Source of the DNA: CBDDIP01 sp965279405
GTDB taxonomy: Bacteria; Actinomycetota; Acidimicrobiia; Acidimicrobiales; Ilumatobacteraceae
Direction: 5' to 3'
DNA length: 64,000 nt
NCBI GenBank assembly: GCA_965279405.1
Contig: OZ257157.1
Span: forward strand, 4,154,001 to 4,218,000
The translations under genes were made by a program, and so were the position numbers. This document shows, one piece after another, positions 51,625-58,569 of this stretch (position 1 is the stretch's first letter; each line of letters starts with the position of its first letter). Under the pieces are notes generated by a model that saw nothing but the letters and a program-made list of their open reading frames with translations, ran no database searches and was not told the origin of the DNA.

Positions 51625-51666
51625 GGGCTGATGGTGGTTGGGCTGATGGTGGTTGAGCTGATGGTT
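51625..51666 (+). repeat. 15-bp intergenic tandem repeat (2.8 copies)
   Basis: GGGCTGATGGTGGTT occurs at 51625 and 51640 and a partial third copy at 51655. It lies in the gap between livK and livH, in the leader of livH. No function is visible; slippage in this leader could alter expression. Confidence 0.75.
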
Positions 51667-51689
51667 TGCGGACAGTAGCGGAAAGCGAA

Positions 51690-51719
51690 GAGGGCCGAGA
51701 CCTTTCGGTCTCGACCCTC
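51690..51719 (-). terminator. Hairpin after livK (partial terminator)
   Basis: On the minus strand GAGGG-T-CGAGACC pairs with GGTCTCG-G-CCCTC around a GAAA loop, followed by TTCGCTTTCC. It sits 30 bases after the livK stop. A leaky terminator would give more binding protein than membrane parts. Confidence 0.6.
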
Positions 51720-51747
51720 TCCGACACGAATCACTTCGATGGCTGGA

Positions 51748-52983
51748 TCAGCCGCCGATGAGACCCTTGGCAACCAGCGCGCCACCCTCGACGACCGAGT
51801 AGTAGACGGCCGAACCGGCCACCTCACCCGTCTCGTCGAACTTGAGGTGCTTGGTGATGCCCTCGCCGTCGAATGCGCTGATGAACGTGTTCAGCGACTC
51901 GCGGTCGAGGTTCCCGGCTGCGATGCCGGCGAGCATGATGTTGACCGCGTCGTACGACTCCGGCGAGTACAGGCCCGGGGGAGTCCCGAACTTGGCCTCG
52001 TAGGCGGCGGCGAACTCCGGGTTGATGTCGGACGGGGCGCCGGTGGCGGTGACGTATGCACCGTCGGTGGCCTCGCCACCGTTCTCCACGAACGCCGGGT
52101 CGAGCACGCCGTCGCCGGCCACGAACGTGGCGGTGACGCCGGCGTCGCGGAGCTGCTGGACGAGCTTGGCGGCTTCGGCGTAGTACCCGCCGTAGAACAC
52201 GGTGTCGACACCGGCGTCAGCCATCGCCGTGACGGCGGCCGAGTAGTCGGCAGCCTTCGGGTCGATGGTCGCGTCTGCGACGTCGAGGTCGCCCAGGCCG
52301 TCACGAACTGCGTCGGCGAGACCCTTGCCGTAGTCGGAAGCATCGTCGATGACGCCGACCTTGGTGGCCTTCACGGTGTCCTTGATCAACGTGACGACGC
52401 CAGGAGCCTGGAGACCGTCGTTGGCCAGCACGCGGTGGAAGACCTTCCAACCGTTGGTGGAGAGCTTCACGTTGGTCGCGCTCGGGCTGACGAAGCCGAG
52501 ACCGGCGCCGTCGAACGTCGGGCCGGTGGCGTTGGTCTCACCGGAGAAGCCTGGTCCGAGGAGACCGATGATCTTGTCGTTGTTCACGATGGCGTCGGCC
52601 AGCGGACCGGCCTGGGCCGGATCGCCCTGCGAGTCGTAGCTGGTGTCGAAGGTGACCTGGCAGCCGGGGTTGGCGGCGTTGAACTCGTCGATGGCGATCT
52701 GGCCGCCATTGATCATGTTCTGGCCGAGCGCACCGTTGTCGCCGGAAAGCGCACCGAGGAAGGCAAGCGTGGCGCCGCCGTCGCAGGTGACGCCTTCGCC
52801 GGCCGGATCGGTGGCGGTGGGCGTGGTGCCGGCGGGATCGGTGCCGGCGGGCTCGGTGACTGCGGGAGTGGTGACGGCCGGCGTGGTGCCGGTTCCGTCC
52901 TTCTCGTCGCTGCCACAGGCCGTTGCCAGCAGGCCGAGGCCTACCAGGAGTGCGCCGAACTGGCGCACACGGGATTTCTGCAT
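51748..52983 (-). CDS. livK: Branched-chain amino acid ABC transporter substrate-binding lipoprotein
   Basis: Periplasmic-binding-type lipoprotein of 411 residues. The signal peptide has the lipobox LLATACG at about residue 22. A Thr/Pro-rich linker (about 25-60) precedes the Leu/Ile/Val-binding fold, with GATLAFLGALSGDNGALGQN and GLLGPGFSGETNATGPTFDG. The ATG at 52983 is preferred as it has a GGGGGAG ribosome site; the longer frame is not needed. It defines the specificity of the transporter. Substrate could be amino acids, amides or urea. Confidence 0.92.
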   Translation of the reverse strand: MQKSRVRQFGALLVGLGLLATACGSDEKDGTGTTPAVTTPAVTEPAGTDPAGTTPTATDPAGEGVTCDGGATLAFLGALSGDNGALGQNMINGGQIAIDEFNAANPGCQVTFDTSYDSQGDPAQAGPLADAIVNNDKIIGLLGPGFSGETNATGPTFDGAGLGFVSPSATNVKLSTNGWKVFHRVLANDGLQAPGVVTLIKDTVKATKVGVIDDASDYGKGLADAVRDGLGDLDVADATIDPKAADYSAAVTAMADAGVDTVFYGGYYAEAAKLVQQLRDAGVTATFVAGDGVLDPAFVENGGEATDGAYVTATGAPSDINPEFAAAYEAKFGTPPGLYSPESYDAVNIMLAGIAAGNLDRESLNTFISAFDGEGITKHLKFDETGEVAGSAVYYSVVEGGALVAKGLIGG

Positions 52984-53096
52984 TTGGGTTCTCCCCCTTG
53001 GAGACCAGGACGCCGAAACGACCTGGGGTTGATTGCGAGACAGGCAGCTTAGGCCGATGACCGGTGGGTAACAAGGACGCCCAACACCGGCAGTAC

Positions 53097-53108
53097 CGTT
53101 TCGAAACG
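53097..53108. promoter_or_regulatory. Palindrome CGTTTCGAAACG at the crotonase start
   Basis: A perfect 12-bp palindrome whose last base is the G of the GTG start at 53108. It lies in the 124-base gap between divergent livK and the crotonase gene, so it could regulate either. The regulator is unknown. Confidence 0.45.
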
Positions 53109-53959
53109 TGCCCGACACCGATCTGCAGCCCGATTCCACGCCGCCCCGAGTCGCCGAAGGTGAGGAGGTGCTCTACGACGTCACCGATCACGTCGCCGTC
53201 TTGACGCTCAACGCGCCGGAGCGCATGAACACCATCAGCGGACCGATGCTGACCAGCATCTCCGAGCTCCTGCTGCGGGCCGACCGCGACCGTGAGGTGC
53301 GCTGCATCATCATCACCGGCAGCGGTCGGGCCTTCTGCGCCGGCCTCGACCTGGCGGCCCAGATGGGCAGTGCCAAGGGCTCACTCGGCGGACTCGGCAG
53401 CACCGACGTTCAGCCCGGCGAGTTCGAACTGCGTGACGCGCCGCCGATCGTCCTGCACCAGATCGACACGCCGACCATTGCTGCCCTGAACGGGGGAGCG
53501 GCGGGATACGGCCTGGACCTGGCACTCGGTTGCGACATCCGCATCGCGACGCAATCGGCCAAGCTCAACCCCGGATTCGCCAAGCGCGGCATCCTGCCGG
53601 AGAGCGGCGGGACCTGGCTGCTGCCGCGCATGGTCGGCTACGCCAAAGCGGCCGAGATCGCCTTCAGCGGCCGCACCCTGCTGGCCGACGAAGCGCTCGA
53701 ACTGGGGCTGGTGAACCGAGTCGTGCCCGACGGCGAGCTGTCGAAGGCTGCCGCTGAGCTGGCCGGGGAGATCTCCGCCAACGCCCCGCTCGCCGTTCGG
53801 GCGATCAAGCGGATGATGCGCGCTGCGGAGACCGAGACGTTCGAACAGAACGTTCACCACGTGTTCTTGCAGCTGCTGCCGCTGCTGCGCACCGACGACT
53901 TCCGCGAGGGCGTCACCGCGTTCATGGAGAAGCGGCCGGCCACCTTCACCGGTCGCTAA
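53108..53959 (+). CDS. Enoyl-CoA hydratase-related protein
   Basis: Crotonase family protein of 283 residues. The oxyanion holes are in AFCAGLDLAAQMGSAKG (about residues 77-93) and NGGAAGYGLDLALGCDIRIA. KRGILPESGGTWLLPRMVGY has the Glu position of hydratases (PESGG), so it may be a true enoyl-CoA hydratase. The start is GTG with a 20-residue polar N-terminal extension. A nitroreductase follows two bases after its stop. Confidence 0.9.
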   Translation: MPDTDLQPDSTPPRVAEGEEVLYDVTDHVAVLTLNAPERMNTISGPMLTSISELLLRADRDREVRCIIITGSGRAFCAGLDLAAQMGSAKGSLGGLGSTDVQPGEFELRDAPPIVLHQIDTPTIAALNGGAAGYGLDLALGCDIRIATQSAKLNPGFAKRGILPESGGTWLLPRMVGYAKAAEIAFSGRTLLADEALELGLVNRVVPDGELSKAAAELAGEISANAPLAVRAIKRMMRAAETETFEQNVHHVFLQLLPLLRTDDFREGVTAFMEKRPATFTGR

Positions 53960-53961
53960 CG

Positions 53962-54657
53962 ATGACCGAACCGCCGGTGCTGTCGGAGGCGCTCGGGTCC
54001 CTCGCCACCACTCGCACGATCCGCCGCTACACCGACGAGCCGATCCCCGACGACGTCCTGTCGTCGATCCTGTGGCACGCCACCCGTGCGCCGAGCGGCT
54101 CGAACCGCCAGCCGTTCCGGTTCCTCGTGCTGCGTGACGGGCCGCTGGCCATGCAGGCCAAGGCCCTGTTGGGTGAGGCGTTCCGTGCCAGCTGGGCGGC
54201 CAAGCGGGCTGCGGACGCCTACGACGAGGGGTCGGGCGCCGTCGCCGATTCGCCGAAGTCGCGGATGGCGGCGACGATGCAGCACTACGTCGACCACATC
54301 GAGGACGTCCCGGTGATCGTGCTGGCCTGCCTCGTGCGCTACCGGTCGCCGCATCCGTCCGAAGGGGCATCCATCTACCCGGCGTGCCAGAACCTGCTGC
54401 TCGCAGCGCGGGCGCATGGCTTCGGCGGTGCGCTCACCGGCTTCCACCAAGGGGTCGAGCCGCAGCTGCGCGAGCTGCTCGGGATCCCGGACGGTGCGGC
54501 GATCTCGGCGACGATCACGCTCGGTCGGCCTGCCGGCTCGCATGGTCCGGTGCGCCGCAAGCCCGTCGATCAGCTCGTCTTCGACGACGCGTGGGGCGCG
54601 TCGGCGCCGTGGGCGGTCGACCCCGACGGCACGCAGCACACCGAATGGCGACGGTGA
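53962..54657 (+). CDS. Nitroreductase family protein
   Basis: FMN-dependent oxidoreductase of 231 residues. TTRTIRRYTDEPIPDDVLSS and the flavin-binding RAPSGSNRQPFRFLVLRDG (about residues 43-61) are diagnostic. The C-terminal NLLLAARAHGFGGALTGFHQ and IPDGAAISATITLGRP are usual. It is spaced two bases from the crotonase and overlaps the J-domain gene by 13 bases (or 4 if the later start is used), so the three are cotranscribed. Confidence 0.92.
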   Translation: MTEPPVLSEALGSLATTRTIRRYTDEPIPDDVLSSILWHATRAPSGSNRQPFRFLVLRDGPLAMQAKALLGEAFRASWAAKRAADAYDEGSGAVADSPKSRMAATMQHYVDHIEDVPVIVLACLVRYRSPHPSEGASIYPACQNLLLAARAHGFGGALTGFHQGVEPQLRELLGIPDGAAISATITLGRPAGSHGPVRRKPVDQLVFDDAWGASAPWAVDPDGTQHTEWRR

Positions 54658-55199
54658 CCGATCCCTTCACCGTCCTGGGTCTGACCTGGGATGCAACGCT
54701 GGATGACGTGCGTGCTGCCCGGCGGCGACTGGCGCGCGAGGTGCATCCCGATCACGGCGGCGACGGGGTGCGGATGCAGGAGGTCAATGCCGCGTTCGAT
54801 GCGGCGGTGGGCCACCTCACCGGTCGGCGCCCACTCGTCGACCCCACCCCGGTACCGACGGCGAGCGCACCATCGGCGCCTCCCGTTCGCCGCCCTCGAG
54901 CACCGCGGTACCGCATCGAGCGCGACAGCCCGTCGTTCACGATCGATGCGCTGCCGGCCGAGGCGTTCGAGGCGCTGCTGGTCGTCACCGCGTGGATCGG
55001 TGAGGTGCTCGTCGACGATCCGCCCTACCTGTTGGAGGTGCACCTGACCGAACCGGTGCCGTGCTGGTGCCGACTCGATCTCGTGCCCGATGCGGGCGGG
55101 AGCACCGTCAGCCTCACCGTCGCCAGCCCGGACGGCGGCCCCGCCCCCGACGCCGAAGCCGTCCGCGACGTCTGGGTCGCCAACCTCAATCAGCTCTGA
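54645..55199 (+). CDS. Small J-domain protein
   Basis: A 184-residue protein with an N-terminal J domain (about residues 5-60): DPFTVLGLTWDATLDDVRAA and REVHPDHGG with the HPD motif that stimulates DnaK. A Pro/Ala/Ser linker follows, then a ~90-residue C-terminal domain (FTIDALPAEAFEALLVVTAW, LLEVHLTEPVPCWCRLDLV) I do not recognise. It may target DnaK to a specific client. The ATG at 54645 or the GTG at 54654 could be used; the latter makes the standard GTGA overlap with the nitroreductase stop. Confidence 0.85.
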   Translation: MATVTDPFTVLGLTWDATLDDVRAARRRLAREVHPDHGGDGVRMQEVNAAFDAAVGHLTGRRPLVDPTPVPTASAPSAPPVRRPRAPRYRIERDSPSFTIDALPAEAFEALLVVTAWIGEVLVDDPPYLLEVHLTEPVPCWCRLDLVPDAGGSTVSLTVASPDGGPAPDAEAVRDVWVANLNQL

Positions 55200-55200
55200 G

Positions 55201-55256
55201 CTCGGTGCTCGCTGCGCTCGCCTGGCCGTGTTCGCTCGCAGGCTCGCTCACCCGAG
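55201..55256 (-). repeat. Dispersed repeat, copy 3 (left flank of the tandem array)
   Basis: The reverse complement starts CTCGGGTGAGCGAGCCTGCG and ends GCAGCGAGCACCGAG. It is an inverted copy of 55651-55704 with only a few differences, so the two bracket the 53-bp array. It begins one base after the J-domain stop. Confidence 0.8.
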
Positions 55257-55270
55257 CTCGAGTCGTCGGT

Positions 55271-55641
55271 GTGGAGGCTTTGGCGCGCGCCCGGGTGGGC
55301 GTGGATCCCTCCGCGCGGGAGGGGTGGAGGGTGTGGCGCGCGCTCGGGTGGGCGTGGATCCCTCCGCGCGGGTGGGGTGGAGGGTTTGGCGCGCGCTCGG
55401 GTGGGCGTGGATCCCTCCGCGCGGGTGGGGTGGAGGGTTTGGCGCGCGCTCGGGTGGGCGTCGATCCCTCCGCGCGGGTGGGGTGGAGGGTTTGGCGCGC
55501 GCCCGGGTGGGCGCGGATCCCTCCGCGCGGGTGGGGTGGAGGGTTTGGCGCGCGCCCGGGTGGGCGCGGAACCCTCCGCGCGGGAGGGGTGGAGGCTTTG
55601 GCGCGCGCTCGGGTGGGCGTGAAACCCTCCGCGCGGATCGG
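55271..55641 (+). repeat. 53-bp tandem repeat, seven copies
   Basis: The unit runs GTGGAGGGTTTGGCGCGCGC, then TCGGGTGGGCGTGGATCCCT, then CCGCGCGGGTGGG. Successive copies place TGGCGCGCGC at 55281, 55334, 55387, 55440, 55493, 55546 and 55599, an exact 53-base period. Copies differ at a few sites (GGATCC, CGATCC, GGAACC, GAAACC). Since 53 is not divisible by three, the reading frame changes in each copy, and open frames appear on both strands without selection. No gene is called in this 516-base gap. Confidence 0.95.
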
Positions 55642-55650
55642 CGGCTGGGG

Positions 55651-55704
55651 CTCGGGTGAGCGAGCCAGCGAGCGAACACGGCAGGTGAGCGCAGCGAGCC
55701 CGAG
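55651..55704 (+). repeat. Dispersed repeat, copy 4 (right flank of the tandem array)
   Basis: It begins CTCGGGTGAGCGAGCC and ends GCAGCGAGCCCGAG, so its ends are complementary. It is inverted relative to 55201-55256 and related to 15075-15130 and 43281-43333. It ends 11 bases before the tsaC stop. Confidence 0.8.
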
Positions 55705-55715
55705 ATGACGGACGG

Positions 55716-56642
55716 CTAACGCGGCGCGGCGGCTTTGGTGAGGCGGTCGCGGATGGCGTGGCCGAGTCCGGCGGCTGGGGGGAGGACGGCGATCAGCGTG
55801 GCGACACCTCGGGCGTCGGCGTCGCGCAGCGTCGAGTACAGATCGCGGGCGTAGCCGACGAGGTCGTCGGTGCCGTCGACGATCTCGACACCGGGCCCGA
55901 TGTCCGCGGCGAGCTGTTCGGCGATGGCCATCGACTCGGCCAACAGCACCCGGCACGCAGGGGCGTAGTGCGAGGCGAGCATCCCCGGCGCGCGACTGGG
56001 TCCGTCGGCCTCGGCGAGACGTCCGTGCAGCAGCTCGGCGATGGTCTCGGCGCTGATCCCGCCGGGACGGAGCACCTGCGGCGGGTCGACGGTGCAGTCG
56101 ACGATCGTGCTCTCCACCCCGATCGGGCACGATCCGCCGTCGAGGATCAGGTCGACGTCATCACCGAGGTCGGCGAGCACGTGTGCGGCCGAAGTCGGGC
56201 TCACCTGGCCGAAGCGATTGGCCGACGGTGCTGCGAGGCCACGCCGGGTCGTGCCGCTGAACTGATCCAGCAGCTGTGTCGTCAGCGGGTGTGCAGGAAC
56301 TCGGACGCCGACCGTCGGTCGTCCGCCGGTGACGACCGGGAGCACGCGGGGCGCCGCGGGCACCAGCAGGGTGAGCGGACCGGGCCAACACGTTGCGGCG
56401 AGCACCTCAGCGGCGGGCGGCACGGATGCGGCCCAGGCGCCGAGGTGATCAGCGGCCGCGACGTGCACGATCAACGGGTGGTCGGTCGGACGGCCCTTGA
56501 CGGAGAACACCCGTCGCACGGCCGTGTCGTCGTCGGCATTGGCTGCCAACCCGTAGACGGTCTCGGTGGGGATCGCCACGAGACCGCCACGCTGCAGCAC
56601 GTCGAGCGCGGCCGCGACCGCTGCTTCGGTGGCGGAGGCCAT
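55716..56642 (-). CDS. tsaC: L-threonylcarbamoyladenylate synthase (Sua5 type)
   Basis: Makes threonylcarbamoyl-AMP from threonine, bicarbonate and ATP for t6A37 of tRNAs. The 308-residue protein has the YrdC-like domain (about residues 10-190) with IPTETVYGLAANADD, the S/T-containing RPTDHPLIVHV and SANRFGQVSPTSAAHV. The C-terminal Sua5 domain (PGMLASHYAPACRV) is present, so it is the longer Sua5 form. Partners TsaB/D/E are not in the window. The hydrolase gene ends seven bases before its start. Confidence 0.93.
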   Translation of the reverse strand: MASATEAAVAAALDVLQRGGLVAIPTETVYGLAANADDDTAVRRVFSVKGRPTDHPLIVHVAAADHLGAWAASVPPAAEVLAATCWPGPLTLLVPAAPRVLPVVTGGRPTVGVRVPAHPLTTQLLDQFSGTTRRGLAAPSANRFGQVSPTSAAHVLADLGDDVDLILDGGSCPIGVESTIVDCTVDPPQVLRPGGISAETIAELLHGRLAEADGPSRAPGMLASHYAPACRVLLAESMAIAEQLAADIGPGVEIVDGTDDLVGYARDLYSTLRDADARGVATLIAVLPPAAGLGHAIRDRLTKAAAPR

Positions 56643-56648
56643 CGGCCC

Positions 56649-57341
56649 TCAGGCCGGCAGCGCGTCGAGGAACTCGAGCGTGGCGTCGATGAACCCGAAC
56701 GACTCCGGGGTGGCGAAGTGGTCCGTGTTGCGCAGCGTCTTCAGCGTCGCGTTCGGCAGTGCGTCAGCCAGCGGGTCGCCGGGCCCGGCGAAGTCGCGAT
56801 CGCCGATGACGACCAGCGTCGGGCACGTGACACGGGCGAAGTCGGCTGCCGTGAGATCGGGTTGGCGTGGCCGGCGCAGCACCGCGACCAGCGCGTCCTT
56901 GTCGTTGTTGCCCTGCCTGGCGTAGTTGGCGAAGACGAGCGAACCGGTGTCGCTGTCCGGCGCAGTGCCCTCGACCGCGGCGATGATCCGTTCACCGCGC
57001 CCGTCGTCGGCCTCGGGATGCACGACGTTGCGCCCGATGCCGGCGAGCACGAGCCGGTTGAAGCGGTGCGGCTCGCGGATCGCCAGCTGCAGCAGCGTGA
57101 TCGCCCCGAGTGAGAAGCCGACGGCATCGACCGGTTGATCGGGGAGCGCCTCGACGATGCGCGTCGTCAGATCGACGTACGCCTCCGGTTCGTGTGGCTT
57201 GGGCGCTTCACCGTGGCCGAGGAGATCGACGCCGATCACTTCTCGATCGGCATCACGCAGCAGCTCGGTGAACCCACTTCCCTGCCACGTGAGCGCGAAC
57301 GAACCACCCCAACCGTGCACGAGCAGGACCGGTGTCGACAT
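56649..57341 (-). CDS. Alpha/beta hydrolase
   Basis: A 230-residue alpha/beta hydrolase. The oxyanion motif LLVHGWGGS is at residues about 4-12, the nucleophile elbow GFSLGA at about 90, the acid Asp in VIGDRDFAGPGDP, and the His in NTDHFATPE. The triad is therefore complete. Substrate is unknown; ester hydrolysis or C-C cleavage are both possible. The ATG at 57341 is preferred to an in-frame start 51 bases upstream because the fold begins there. tsaC follows in the same direction. Confidence 0.88.
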   Translation of the reverse strand: MSTPVLLVHGWGGSFALTWQGSGFTELLRDADREVIGVDLLGHGEAPKPHEPEAYVDLTTRIVEALPDQPVDAVGFSLGAITLLQLAIREPHRFNRLVLAGIGRNVVHPEADDGRGERIIAAVEGTAPDSDTGSLVFANYARQGNNDKDALVAVLRRPRQPDLTAADFARVTCPTLVVIGDRDFAGPGDPLADALPNATLKTLRNTDHFATPESFGFIDATLEFLDALPA

Positions 57342-57408
57342 CGGCCGTACCGTACCGCACCGTGGTTTCGTGGAGACGGGTGGCGCGGCCACCTCCTACT
57401 GTGACGCG

Positions 57409-58569
57409 ATGGGGAACGGGAACGCGACGGTGGAGTGGGACTTCCGCCTGCTCGGACCGGTGTCGGCGCGGTTCCGTGGCGGTGCCGTCAACCTCGGGGG
57501 CCCGAAAGCTCGATCGTTGTTGGCCTTGCTCCTGCTGAACGTGGAGCGCATCGTCTCGACCAGCGCGCTCGTCGAGGGGCTGTGGGGCGAGGAGGCACCG
57601 GCCGGCAGCGTCGGCACGTTGCAGGTGCACGTCGGGAACGTGCGCAAGGCGCTGGCCCTCGCCGCTCCCGGCCCGTCGCCGCTCACCACCCAGGCGCCCG
57701 GGTACGTCATGAGCGTGCCGGCGGTCGCCGTCGACCTCCACCGGTTCCGGCGGCTGATCGGTGAAGAGCAACGCGCCGGCGCCGACACCGCTCGCGCCCG
57801 CCTCTTGCGTACCGAGGCGCTCGAGCAGTGGACTGGATCACCGCTCGACGGCCTCGAAGACGAGCCGTTCGCGCGACCGGTCATCGTCCGGCTGGTCGAA
57901 GAACGGCTGTCGGCGTACGAACGCCACGTTCGCGACGAGCTCGACCTCGGGCGACACGCGGAGGTCGTCGGCGAGCTGATCGAGCTGGCTCAGGCGAACC
58001 CGATGCGCGAGCAGCTGGTCGCACAGCTGATGCTGGCGCTGTATCGCAGCGGCCGTCAATCGGACTCGCTCGCCGCGTTCCGCCGGCTGCGCGAGCACCT
58101 GCGCGACGAGCTCGGGCTCGAGCCGAGCCCGGAGCTGCGTCGGCTGGAGGGCGAGGTGCTGCGGCAGTCGGATCAGCTGCAGTGGGCCGGCGTCGGTGCG
58201 CCGTCGAGTGCGGCACGCACGACTGTGGTGCGACGGTTCGACGGCGACCAGGCTCCGGCCACCCTGCAGTGGGCCGGTCGTTCACTCACCCTCGGGGTGT
58301 CCTGCACGATCGGACGTGACGACGACAACACCGTCGTGCTCGACGACGCCGAGGCAAGCCGGCACCACGCCGTGATCCGCGGGACGTCCGAGGGCTTCAC
58401 GCTGGTCGATCGTCGCTCGACGAACGGCACGTTCGTCAACGGAGCGCTCGTCTCGGAGAACCGTCTGGCCGATGGGGACGTCATCCGCATCGGTGCGACC
58501 GACCTCTCCTTCGTCTGGGCTGCCGGGCCCGATCCCCGTGCCGAGGAACGCCGTCATGGCGACGCCTGA
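57409..58569 (+). CDS. SARP-type regulator with FHA domain (EmbR-like)
   Basis: A 386-residue regulator with the EmbR domain order. The N-terminal OmpR-like winged helix spans about residues 10-100 (FRLLGPVSARFRGGAVNLGG, STSALVEGLWGEEAP). The bacterial transcriptional activation domain follows (about 110-255, NPMREQLVAQLMLALYRSGR). The C-terminal FHA domain (about 290-370) has SCTIGRDDDN, ASRHHAVI and STNGTFVNG, the phosphothreonine-binding residues. In mycobacteria, EmbR is phosphorylated by PknH. Here its 3' end overlaps a Ser/Thr kinase gene by 14 bases, strongly suggesting that the kinase controls it. The ATG at 57409 gives the normal N-terminus. Confidence 0.9.
   Translation: MGNGNATVEWDFRLLGPVSARFRGGAVNLGGPKARSLLALLLLNVERIVSTSALVEGLWGEEAPAGSVGTLQVHVGNVRKALALAAPGPSPLTTQAPGYVMSVPAVAVDLHRFRRLIGEEQRAGADTARARLLRTEALEQWTGSPLDGLEDEPFARPVIVRLVEERLSAYERHVRDELDLGRHAEVVGELIELAQANPMREQLVAQLMLALYRSGRQSDSLAAFRRLREHLRDELGLEPSPELRRLEGEVLRQSDQLQWAGVGAPSSAARTTVVRRFDGDQAPATLQWAGRSLTLGVSCTIGRDDDNTVVLDDAEASRHHAVIRGTSEGFTLVDRRSTNGTFVNGALVSENRLADGDVIRIGATDLSFVWAAGPDPRAEERRHGDA

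Noticed and set aside
55271..55641. CRISPR array
   Set aside because: Units are contiguous without variable spacers and no cas genes are near.
55186..56130. Repetitive proteins encoded in several frames through the 53-bp array
   Set aside because: The period is not a multiple of three, frames are open on both strands, and there is no ribosome site or consistent frame; best read as non-coding repeat.
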